Assembly: GCF_900108395.1 (NCBI RefSeq)
Contig: NZ_FNXE01000010.1
Coordinates: 1-64,000, forward strand
From: Paenimyroides marinum
GTDB taxonomy: Bacteria; Bacteroidota; Bacteroidia; Flavobacteriales; Flavobacteriaceae
DNA length: 64,000 bases
Direction of reading: 5' to 3'
Shown: in pieces, positions 26,649-34,761 of the stretch
Layout of the letters: every line of letters begins with the position of its first letter
Numbering within the stretch: position 1 is the stretch's first letter
The notes under the pieces: model-generated
What the model was told of the DNA's origin: nothing
Database searches by the model: none
What the model saw: the letters and a program-made list of their open reading frames with translations, nothing else
Position numbers and translations under genes: made by a program

Positions 26649-28115
26649 ATGAGTGAAGAAAAAGAAACAGAAAACCAACAGGTTGCTTCCGAACAGTTAT
26701 CGGATATACTTTTAGTGCTGGATAAAGAAAAAATGAAAATCCAAGCTGTAAAAAGTATTGACAAAAGCGGAAAAATGGAAACGGTTGACCCTACGAAGAA
26801 GAACCAAAGCGAGTTCATGCGGGTGGATAAACACGGTGATTTCGTGACCAATTTCCTTTCCAATTTTTGGAGGCAGTTAAAAGACCCTACCAAATTTGCT
26901 CTTTTCAAAGTTTCGGCTGACGAAGCCGTAGAGAAAGCAAAAGAATTTCAGAATCAAATAAACAATCCAACTGCCGAAGGCAAAAAGAAAATGGAAAAGC
27001 ATGAAGTGAAAAATGAACCCGAACAAGAGCAAAAACAAGAAAATAAAAATGATATGACAAAAACAGAGACAACCCCGGAAACAAGCGAGTACCGCTTCCA
27101 GCCGGAACAGATTGATTGGGAAACAATGAACAATCTCGGATTAAGCAAGGAATACCTTGAGAAAAAGAACCTCCTTGACCCACTATTGAGGGGTTACAAG
27201 ACCAATGAGCTTGTACCTATAAGCGTTAATCTTGGCGGTGCGGTCGTCCGTACAGATGCCCGCTTGTCTTTACAGTCCACCCCGGAGGGGGACGTTGTGG
27301 CAGCGGTACACGGTATCAGGCGTGAACCCAACTTAAACTTTGAGTTTTTCGGACACAAGTTCTCGGACGAGGACAAACAGAACTTACGTCAAACAGGCAA
27401 TATGGGGCGTGTGGTCGATCTGATAAACTCCAAAACAGGCGAATTGATGCCGTCCATCATTAGTGTGGACCGGCTTACCAATGAGCTGATTGCTTTGAAA
27501 ACAGATTTCATCAAAATCCCCGATGAGGTTAAAGGTATAAAACTAAATGACGAACAAAAACAAACCTTAGTGGAGGGCAAACCCCTGTTCATTGAGGGAA
27601 TGATTTCTACAAAAGGTACTCCCTTTGATGCAAACGTACAGTTCAATGCGGATAAACGGTATGTGGAATTTCTGTTTGACCGAAGCAACAATAACAGGCA
27701 AACCCAAAACAGCCAACAGGACAATCAGCAAAGCAGGTCGCAGGAAGCCCCGAAAACCTTTAGGGGAAAGGAACTGGAGGATGAACAATACAACAAGTTC
27801 AAAGACGGTCAAACAGTTTACATTCCGAATTTGGTCGATAAGAAAGGGCAAACTTATAACGGCTATATCACATTCAACAAGGAAACAGGAAAAACCAACT
27901 TTGAGTTTCCCAACCAATACAAGGAACGGATAAAACCTACAGAAGCCCATAAAACGCAGATTGCCGTCAATTCCGAGGGCAAGACCAACGAAGCGACCAA
28001 GAATATCAAAGAGCCTCTACAGAAAGGGCAGCAAAGACCGAAAAACGAAAAGCAACAGGAGCAACAGAACAAACCCAAAGCACCTGCAAAATCAAAGGGT
28101 AGGAAAGTGAGTTAG
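26649..28115 (+). CDS. DUF3945/DUF4099-type conjugative-transposon protein
   Basis: A 488-residue protein typical of Bacteroidota CTn backbones. An N-terminal part (about 1-110) is followed by a charged low-complexity linker (KHEVKNEPEQEQKQENKND), a DUF4099-like region (IDWETMNNLGLSKEYLEKKN), and repeated DUF3945 units with the pattern GK.L....G....I.GM. at about residues 290-330 and 365-420. The tail is rich in Lys and Gln. The function is unknown; these proteins are encoded directly before topB, here with a 2-base gap, so the two may act together in DNA processing. Confidence 0.82.
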   Translation: MSEEKETENQQVASEQLSDILLVLDKEKMKIQAVKSIDKSGKMETVDPTKKNQSEFMRVDKHGDFVTNFLSNFWRQLKDPTKFALFKVSADEAVEKAKEFQNQINNPTAEGKKKMEKHEVKNEPEQEQKQENKNDMTKTETTPETSEYRFQPEQIDWETMNNLGLSKEYLEKKNLLDPLLRGYKTNELVPISVNLGGAVVRTDARLSLQSTPEGDVVAAVHGIRREPNLNFEFFGHKFSDEDKQNLRQTGNMGRVVDLINSKTGELMPSIISVDRLTNELIALKTDFIKIPDEVKGIKLNDEQKQTLVEGKPLFIEGMISTKGTPFDANVQFNADKRYVEFLFDRSNNNRQTQNSQQDNQQSRSQEAPKTFRGKELEDEQYNKFKDGQTVYIPNLVDKKGQTYNGYITFNKETGKTNFEFPNQYKERIKPTEAHKTQIAVNSEGKTNEATKNIKEPLQKGQQRPKNEKQQEQQNKPKAPAKSKGRKVS

Positions 28116-28117
28116 GT

Positions 28118-30202
28118 ATGAAAACAATTATCGCAGAAAAACCAAGCGTAGCAAGGGAAATAGCCGGCTTGTTGGGTGTTTCCGAAAAAAAGGACGGTTA
28201 TCTAACGGGCAATGGCTATTTCGTTACGTGGGCATTCGGACACCTTATCGGTTTGGGAATGCCCGAAGATTATGGGATTTCGGGATTTGACAAGGCTTCC
28301 TTGCCGATACTCCCGAATCCGTTTATTTTGACTGTTCGTAAGGTCAAAAAAGACAAAGGTTATACAGCCGATACTGGAGCATTAAAGCAACTGAAAGTCA
28401 TCAAGGAGCTATTCCATAAAAGCAACAGTATTATCGTAGCTACCGATGCAGGTCGTGAGGGTGAACTTATCTTTCGGTACATTTATGAATATCTGAAATG
28501 CCGTAAGCCCTTTCAGCGGCTTTGGATAAGCTCGCTTACTGAAAAAGCAATCAAGCAAGGGTTTGACAGCCTGAAAGACGGTAAAGAATTTGACGGCTTA
28601 TTTCAGGCTGCACAAGGCAGAAGCCGTGCCGATTGGCTGATCGGCATCAATGCGACACAGGCATTGAGTATAGCCGCTGGCAACGGCATTTATTCGCTGG
28701 GCAGGGTGCAAACACCTACATTGGCTTTGATTTGTAAACGCTATCTGGAAAATAAAAATTTCGCTATTAAAAAGTATTGGCAAATTCAGCTATTGCACCG
28801 CAAAGAGGATATTGATTTTAAGAGTATCTCAAAAACCAAATGGAACGAACAAAAGCTTGCGGAAGATACATTACGACTGGTCCAAAGACACGGAACCGCA
28901 ACGGTCATATCTGTGGAAAACAAAAACACCACGGAGCAACCCCCCTTGCTTTTTGATCTCACAGGCTTGCAAAAAGAAGCCAATAAAAAGCTGAACCTGT
29001 CGGCAGAGCAAACACTCAATATTGCCCAGAACCTTTATGAAAAGAAATTTATTACCTATCCACGTACCGGAAGCAAATATATACCCGAAGATATGTGGAG
29101 TGAGATACCTAATCTTGTAAGAGCGTTACAGGACAATGATAACTTTAAGCAAGCTATTTCTAAATTAAAATGGGGTCGCTTCAATAAACGTGTCGTGAAT
29201 GACCTGCGTGTAACAGACCACCACGGAATACTCATCACGGACAAAGTGCCGTCTGCACTCAATGCCGACGAAACAAAGGTTTATGATATGATTGCCTTTC
29301 GACTGCTCGAAGCTATCTCTCAGCCTTGCATTAAAGAAATAACGGATATAGCATTGGAAGTATCACACTACGATTTTATGCTAAAAGGCTGTAAAGTTTT
29401 GGAAGCGGGCTGGCGTTCGATCAAAGGAACATTTTCGGACGAAGATAACGAACCCATACAAGATCTACCCGAACTGAAAACGGGCGATGAGTTGAAAATA
29501 AAAGAAGCCTCCGTTTTGGAAAAGACAACCAAACCGCCTGTGCTTTATACAGAAGCCGGACTATTGTCGGCAATGGAAAACGCAGGCAAAGAAATCGAAA
29601 GCGAGGAAGAACGGAAAGTCCTGCAAAACATCGGTATAGGTACTCCAGCGACACGGGCGGCAATAATTGAAACGCTGTTTACCCGTAGCTATATCCAACG
29701 GGAAAGGAAATCCTTGATCCCGACCGAAAAAGGATTACTGGTATATAGATTAGTGAAAGACAAAAAAATTTCGGACGTAATGATGACTGCCGAATGGGAA
29801 CTGGCTTTACAGAAAATCGAAATCAACGAAGTAGATGCAAGCGTATTTCTAAGCGAAATGGAAACCTATGCGAAATCCATTACCGAAGAACTGCTACAAA
29901 CTTCCATCGCCAGTATAAACCTGCCGAAACTTACCTGTCCGAAATGCAAAAATCAGCAACTTATTATCCGTGATAAGATTGCCAAATGTCCTGACGAAAG
30001 CTGTAAATGGATACAGTTTAGAAATGTTTGCGGTGTGCAGATTGGCATAGCCGACATAACAAGCCTTGTCAATAATGGTAAAACTTCACTTATCAAAGGA
30101 ATGAAAAGCAAAGCCGGAAAGAAATTCGATGCTTATATCGTATTGGATGATGAATGCAAAACAACCTTTGAGTTTGATAATAAAAAAGCTAAAAAAAAAT
30201 GA
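28118..30202 (+). CDS. topB: Type IA DNA topoisomerase III
   Basis: A 694-residue enzyme that cuts one strand and passes the other through. The TOPRIM domain starts at the N-terminus (IIAEKPSVAREIAGLLG; later ATDAGREGELIFRYI). The active-site Tyr314 lies in KFITYPRTGSKYIPEDMW. A Cys-rich zinc-finger-like C-terminus is present (CPKCKNQQ..CPDESCKW). Such topB homologues (called exc in CTnDOT) are carried by conjugative elements rather than being the housekeeping TopA. Its stop overlaps the next start by 4 bases (ATGA). Confidence 0.94.
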   Translation: MKTIIAEKPSVAREIAGLLGVSEKKDGYLTGNGYFVTWAFGHLIGLGMPEDYGISGFDKASLPILPNPFILTVRKVKKDKGYTADTGALKQLKVIKELFHKSNSIIVATDAGREGELIFRYIYEYLKCRKPFQRLWISSLTEKAIKQGFDSLKDGKEFDGLFQAAQGRSRADWLIGINATQALSIAAGNGIYSLGRVQTPTLALICKRYLENKNFAIKKYWQIQLLHRKEDIDFKSISKTKWNEQKLAEDTLRLVQRHGTATVISVENKNTTEQPPLLFDLTGLQKEANKKLNLSAEQTLNIAQNLYEKKFITYPRTGSKYIPEDMWSEIPNLVRALQDNDNFKQAISKLKWGRFNKRVVNDLRVTDHHGILITDKVPSALNADETKVYDMIAFRLLEAISQPCIKEITDIALEVSHYDFMLKGCKVLEAGWRSIKGTFSDEDNEPIQDLPELKTGDELKIKEASVLEKTTKPPVLYTEAGLLSAMENAGKEIESEEERKVLQNIGIGTPATRAAIIETLFTRSYIQRERKSLIPTEKGLLVYRLVKDKKISDVMMTAEWELALQKIEINEVDASVFLSEMETYAKSITEELLQTSIASINLPKLTCPKCKNQQLIIRDKIAKCPDESCKWIQFRNVCGVQIGIADITSLVNNGKTSLIKGMKSKAGKKFDAYIVLDDECKTTFEFDNKKAKKK

Positions 30203-31074
30203 CCGATATTATCATATCCCAAAAAGAAATTGCTCCGCTTATCCACACCATTAGGGGTAAACAGGTCATTCTCGACAATGATTTAGCAATGCTCTATCAG
30301 GTAGAAACAAAAGGGTTAAACAGGGTTGTAAAGCGAAACAACAACCGCTTTCCCGAAACTTTTTGCTTTCAACTTACCGAACACGAAGCAAAATCTTTGA
30401 AGTGCCAATTTGGTACTTCAAACGTTGGACGGGGCGGTCGTCGTACGCTACCCTTTGCATTTTGTGAGCAAGGAGTGGCAATGATGTCCGCATTGTTGCG
30501 GAGTGAAGTAGCTGTACAGGTAAGCATTGAGATAATGAATGCGTTTGTAGAAATGCGGAAAATGCTTATCAGCAACGCTTCGCTGTTTCATCGTCTGGAC
30601 AATATAGAACTGAAACAATTACAAGCCGACCAAAAATTTGAGGAAATCTTTAAGGCTTTGGAAAGCGACAAGCTCCACAGCGAAAAAGGTATTTTCTACA
30701 ACGGACAGGTTTTTGATGCCTATACATTTGTTTCCGATATTGTCCGAAGTGCAGAAAGTTCCATCATCCTGCTTGATAATTACGTGGACGATACGGTATT
30801 GACCTTATTGGGCAAACGCAATGACAATGTAACCGCAACTATTTACACCAAAAGCATCAGCAATCAGCTACGGTTGGACTTGCAACGTTACAACAGCCAA
30901 TATCCCCCGATTGAGATTAAGACGTTCTCCGATGTGCACGACCGCTTTTTAATCATCGACCAAACAGAACTGTACCATATCGGAGCATCGCTCAAAGATT
31001 TGGGTAAAAAGTGGTTTGCTTTTTCGAAAATGGATATAGAAGTCGGCAGAATGCTTCAACTCTTGAATAAATAA
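30199..31074 (+). CDS. ORF6N-domain protein with PLD-like C-terminal region
   Basis: A 291-residue protein. Residues 8-105 are an ORF6N (KilA-N related) DNA-binding domain: IRGKQVILDNDLAMLYQVETK, and RFPETFCFQLTE, then LPFAFCEQGVAMMSALLRSE. The C-terminal half (about 165-285) resembles a phospholipase D-like fold with a single HDRFLIID motif (HxR-x4-D). One copy is usual for the monomeric-half PLD nucleases. It may be an element-encoded regulator or nuclease. Translationally coupled to topB by an ATGA overlap; it faces the hamB gene end to end. Confidence 0.75.
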   Translation: MTDIIISQKEIAPLIHTIRGKQVILDNDLAMLYQVETKGLNRVVKRNNNRFPETFCFQLTEHEAKSLKCQFGTSNVGRGGRRTLPFAFCEQGVAMMSALLRSEVAVQVSIEIMNAFVEMRKMLISNASLFHRLDNIELKQLQADQKFEEIFKALESDKLHSEKGIFYNGQVFDAYTFVSDIVRSAESSIILLDNYVDDTVLTLLGKRNDNVTATIYTKSISNQLRLDLQRYNSQYPPIEIKTFSDVHDRFLIIDQTELYHIGASLKDLGKKWFAFSKMDIEVGRMLQLLNK

Positions 31075-31080
31075 GGTTAA

Positions 31081-33201
31081 TTATCCTACTGTAATACCAT
31101 CATAAAAATATTCAATAATATATTTTTCAAAAGAATCTATAAAATCAAAAGATTTGATATTTTCCTTTCCAATTTCGTGAAATTTATCAATTACATTATG
31201 TATATTCAGATGGTCATCCATAAAGTTAATTATTTGATTCTGATAAAGTTTTCTTGAAATCATTCTTGGAAGTCCATATTCTTCAAGTTGATAAACAACA
31301 GATGGTAAAAAGGCGTGAGATACTTTGGATACAAAGGGGGAAACGTCAGTTCCATTATCAAGAATCTCTCTTTGCAAGATATTAATATCACTAATTAGTG
31401 ATGATAAGTTGAACGCAGCTATTCTTTCAAGTTTAAAAAATTGTTCAATATCTATATCAAATTCATCTAATTCGTCCAACAATTCAGGAATTGTACTTCC
31501 CCAATTTTCGACTAATACCTTTACGAACTCTACAAATTTTTTATGTTGAAGACCATAAGCTCCGTCACCCCATTCACCTGGTTGTAAGCTGATGATTTTC
31601 CATAGTAGTCTATCCCAAGATTCAGGGTCATCCGAGTTTAGGTATGAAAGTCCATTCCAATCTTCAGGATTTGCTTTCATTTGTCTTGCTGTTTCTTTTA
31701 TGAAATCAGAGTTATTTGATTGGAAAATATTTTCTTTCAATAGTCTATCATAAGTTTCCTTTCCTAAAATTTCATACATTTCACCTTTGAATGTTATTAT
31801 TTTTGAAATCTGTTCATTATTTAAACTTGAACTATAAATATCTTCATCCAAATCACCTAAAATAGTATCTGGAAATGGAATATCGAGTTGAGTTGCATTA
31901 TCTTGAGGAGGAGCTTCGAGCAAATATATTTTCCCTATAAAATATTTAAACATTCTTCCACTTCTGCCGATAATATTTTTATAGGTAAAACTATCTAAAA
32001 TACTATTGCTTCCACTTTTACGATTTCTCCAAATAACAACATTTTCAGCAGATGTATTAACTCCCTCAATTATTGAAGAGGTTGAAATAATATTATTTAG
32101 CCCATCTTGTTCTTCAAATAACTTGACTTGTATTTGACTAATTGAACGATGTAGCTGTCCGTTATGAATTCCAACACCTCTTTTTACAAGATTGGTTAAT
32201 TTCCAGTTTGCTCCATAGTTAGTGGTAAGCCAATTAGCAAAATCAATTAATAATGGTTTTTCAGAAATAGGAAGCCGTTCATTTAAAAGATTTGAAACTT
32301 TATCAATTTGAGGATATGAAGCTGCATATATCAGAGATTTTGTTTTTGTTTCTTCGAGAATGTTTAGTAGAATTTCTCCTTTTTGGAGTTCTTTTTCAAT
32401 TTTGTCCCCTGCAATTTCTTTGTACTTTTCAAATATATCCAGATAAACCGTGTTGAATCCTAATTTATCTTCGAACTCCATATCTTGCGTAAATACATTG
32501 TCTCCTATTGAAGTAATATTCGGAGCAAGAAAATACTTTTGCTTTGATTTATGTCCAAGTTTGATGATTGCTTTTAACAACGAAGGAGACCTTGATTTGT
32601 CGTAATCGGAACTTGCCTTATAAAATTCATCTATTATTAAAATATCAATACTGTCAATCTTATTGATATAATTCATTGCTCTTTCTTGAGGAAATATAAA
32701 AATGTTTCTTTCCGCCAATTCTACCTCAGTCGTTGTAATTATCTTGTATTTATGGGCAAATTTCTTGTATAAACGCCTACGGGTTTCATCTGTCAGTGCT
32801 ATAGTTGGTACAATAATCACTACATTATCAGGGTCTTTAATGGAAATAAAAGCATCAATTACAAAACTTTTCCCAAAACTGGTAGGTGCACTTACCGCAA
32901 TATTCTCTCCATTAACTAATCTTTTTAATAATGAAGATTGCTCTCTGTGTAGCGTTGACTGTTTTCCTCCTGTATCAACTTTAAAGATTTCATAAACAAA
33001 TCTGTCTTCCCAATTAGCCGTTTCTGCTTTTAAATATGGATATAATCCCGTATGACGAATCAAGTGATTTACCAATGGAGAATATTCAACATTGTTTCTT
33101 TCGTGATAATCAAGAAGTTTAATTAATTCATTCCTTGCCTGAACTTCTTGATTTGAGTTCAAGAGGTCGTTTATTATGTGACAAGATTCAAATATTTCCA
33201 T
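31081..33201 (-). CDS. hamB: Hachiman anti-phage system helicase HamB
   Basis: A 706-residue superfamily 2 helicase. Walker A APTSFGKS is at residues 105-112, the DExx box IIDEFYKAS starts at Asp191, and the C-terminal helicase motifs TSSIIEGVNT and GRSGRM are visible. About 230 C-terminal residues are family specific. It directly follows a DUF1837 gene (gap of 3 bases), which is the known HamA-HamB pair: HamB is thought to sense damaged or foreign DNA and release the HamA nuclease. The DNA is distinctly more AT-rich than the flanking element genes and lies on the opposite strand, showing separate acquisition. Confidence 0.87.
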   Translation of the reverse strand: MEIFESCHIINDLLNSNQEVQARNELIKLLDYHERNNVEYSPLVNHLIRHTGLYPYLKAETANWEDRFVYEIFKVDTGGKQSTLHREQSSLLKRLVNGENIAVSAPTSFGKSFVIDAFISIKDPDNVVIIVPTIALTDETRRRLYKKFAHKYKIITTTEVELAERNIFIFPQERAMNYINKIDSIDILIIDEFYKASSDYDKSRSPSLLKAIIKLGHKSKQKYFLAPNITSIGDNVFTQDMEFEDKLGFNTVYLDIFEKYKEIAGDKIEKELQKGEILLNILEETKTKSLIYAASYPQIDKVSNLLNERLPISEKPLLIDFANWLTTNYGANWKLTNLVKRGVGIHNGQLHRSISQIQVKLFEEQDGLNNIISTSSIIEGVNTSAENVVIWRNRKSGSNSILDSFTYKNIIGRSGRMFKYFIGKIYLLEAPPQDNATQLDIPFPDTILGDLDEDIYSSSLNNEQISKIITFKGEMYEILGKETYDRLLKENIFQSNNSDFIKETARQMKANPEDWNGLSYLNSDDPESWDRLLWKIISLQPGEWGDGAYGLQHKKFVEFVKVLVENWGSTIPELLDELDEFDIDIEQFFKLERIAAFNLSSLISDINILQREILDNGTDVSPFVSKVSHAFLPSVVYQLEEYGLPRMISRKLYQNQIINFMDDHLNIHNVIDKFHEIGKENIKSFDFIDSFEKYIIEYFYDGITVG

Positions 33202-33204
33202 AGG

Positions 33205-34122
33205 TCAAGAGTTTTTATAAAAGTCTGCAATAGAAATAAATCTATCTACAATTGTCTTTTTTAACGGTACAGGAAAAAGAACTAAATGAAATTTAATTTC
33301 AGAATAATGTGGTATAGCCCCCAGCTTATTTATTTGTTTAGAAAAAAATGCTTCAGCCCTGTTTTTGTGATAATTTATCATTTCAATTTTATAGTCATCA
33401 GAAAGAGATGTTTGCTTTTGTGTTATTTCACATTCGTGTAAAAGCAATATTGGAATATGTAACTTTGGCTTTATAAGGTCGATAGATTCTCTTGGAGAAA
33501 GAGAGGTTTTTATTTCATTTCTTAATTTTTCGTCACCAATTAATGAATCAATATCAGATACATTTGTGATAATACTATTTTCCTTTTTTAATTTATCCGT
33601 TAATAGTGAGTTTTCTACAGATGTGATTATTTCAGCGAGTCTGGCATCTTCTATGCTATTATAAAATTTAGCTTCACCAAACCATATAGAAAAATCATTA
33701 CCATTTTCAATAATTATATGCACACTGTCAGCACCTTTAGCGTTGTCTTGGGCATTCTGTTTATAAAATATTTTAGGAACGACTGGCAATGCCTTGAAAT
33801 GATGTTTCATTATAGCATAAAGAATAATTTCTGCAATCTCACTTCCTTTACTAATATCGCCTGATTTATCGGAAAGTCTCAAGTTTTTTGCAGCATAAGT
33901 CAATAAAGAATGGTGATTATTAACCAGACTTTCTCTCTCTTTATGAGATAAAGAAGTTTCGGCTATATTATCCCATATAAAATTCTGAAAATGATTGTAT
34001 CTCCATTCTTTATCCTCAAAGTTATTTATCATACTAATCACACTCTTGTTCTCTACAGGAGTTAAACTCTTGTCGAAACAAAAGTCTGTAAAAGGGTTGT
34101 TTATTAATATTTCAAAATTCAT
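33205..34122 (-). CDS. hamA: Hachiman anti-phage system effector HamA (DUF1837)
   Basis: A 305-residue DUF1837 protein. The PD-(D/E)xK-like nuclease core is visible: GSEIAEIIL (Glu95), KGADSVHI (Asp132) and WFGEAKFY (Glu150-x-Lys152). In the Hachiman system HamA degrades DNA when HamB is triggered, giving population-level defence. Length agrees with characterised HamA proteins. The catalytic residues are intact, so the system looks functional. The promoter is on the far side (around 34185). The family call rests on motif recognition plus the adjacent helicase. Confidence 0.87.
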   Translation of the reverse strand: MNFEILINNPFTDFCFDKSLTPVENKSVISMINNFEDKEWRYNHFQNFIWDNIAETSLSHKERESLVNNHHSLLTYAAKNLRLSDKSGDISKGSEIAEIILYAIMKHHFKALPVVPKIFYKQNAQDNAKGADSVHIIIENGNDFSIWFGEAKFYNSIEDARLAEIITSVENSLLTDKLKKENSIITNVSDIDSLIGDEKLRNEIKTSLSPRESIDLIKPKLHIPILLLHECEITQKQTSLSDDYKIEMINYHKNRAEAFFSKQINKLGAIPHYSEIKFHLVLFPVPLKKTIVDRFISIADFYKNS

Positions 34123-34131
34123 CTTATCTGC

Positions 34132-34189
34132 CTATAGGTTAGGAATAATTATTACCCATTTCTATAGGTAAATTATGGTTACAAAAGTA
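34132..34189 (-). promoter_or_regulatory. Promoter and candidate operator of hamAB
   Basis: On the minus strand TACTTTTG (34182-34189) matches the -7 consensus TAnnTTTG. Between it and the start codon are two direct copies of CTATAGGT (34132-34139 and 34162-34169), exactly 30 bases apart. A palindrome GGAATAATTATTACC (34142-34156) lies between them. The arrangement looks like a binding site for a repressor. No regulator gene is linked to it. Confidence 0.45.
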
Positions 34190-34218
34190 AACAATAAATC
34201 CTTTACTATTAATTTAAT

Positions 34219-34262
34219 ACGCCAAATCCTGCCTCTCAACGCCAAACCGTGCCACATCTTCA
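34219..34262 (+). repeat. Leader repeat of CGCCAA/TGCC units (copy 2)
   Basis: Contains CGCCAAATCCTGCC, CGCCAAACCGTGCC and CATCTTC in tandem, resembling the leader at 26551-26592. It lies about 60 bases before the DUF1896 gene. Confidence 0.5.
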
Positions 34263-34323
34263 AAGGAACTTATCTACCGCTATAATTTTAGGCTTTCAGT
34301 AAAATTCTAAACAAAATCATAGT

Positions 34324-34761
34324 ATGAGTACACAGCAAAAAGATCTATCGTATTTCAGATTACGATTGCAGGAACACCTTAACGGTAGCTTTCCTGAAAA
34401 AGCTCACGACCAAAAATTTATCGACCAGCGTTCTTCGTGGGCTGCCAATGCTTACGAGGGTGCATTCCGTTCGGGAAACCCGATTGAGCAATGCAACGAG
34501 ATAGCCAACTACATACTTTTTGAGGGCTTGCATTTCTCCAAGTTTGATACAGTTTTCCAAGTAGTATGCAATGAGTTTGATACCCTGATGGCAGACGAGG
34601 AACTACGACCGTTCGCCCTTAAAATGCTCCCTGTCTGTGAGCCTGTTTTTTCAAGATATACACTAACCGATGATTTCGCATATGGTTATGAGTTTGACCT
34701 GCTCTACACCGAACTAACCGGAGCAATCGCAATATGGATAGAGGAAAATGGGCTTCAGTAA
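34324..34761 (+). CDS. DUF1896 family protein
   Basis: A 145-residue acidic protein of the DUF1896 family, known almost only from Bacteroidota conjugative elements: [37 protein letters not shown] and [17 protein letters not shown]. No catalytic motif is seen. It overlaps the start of the large methylase-helicase gene by 14 bases, which implies translational coupling and a possible partner role. Confidence 0.82.
   Translation: MSTQQKDLSYFRLRLQEHLNGSFPEKAHDQKFIDQRSSWAANAYEGAFRSGNPIEQCNEIANYILFEGLHFSKFDTVFQVVCNEFDTLMADEELRPFALKMLPVCEPVFSRYTLTDDFAYGYEFDLLYTELTGAIAIWIEENGLQ

Noticed and set aside
31081..33201. Helicase as part of the conjugation machinery
   Set aside because: It is on the opposite strand to the backbone, AT-rich and directly behind a DUF1837 gene, which fits Hachiman better.
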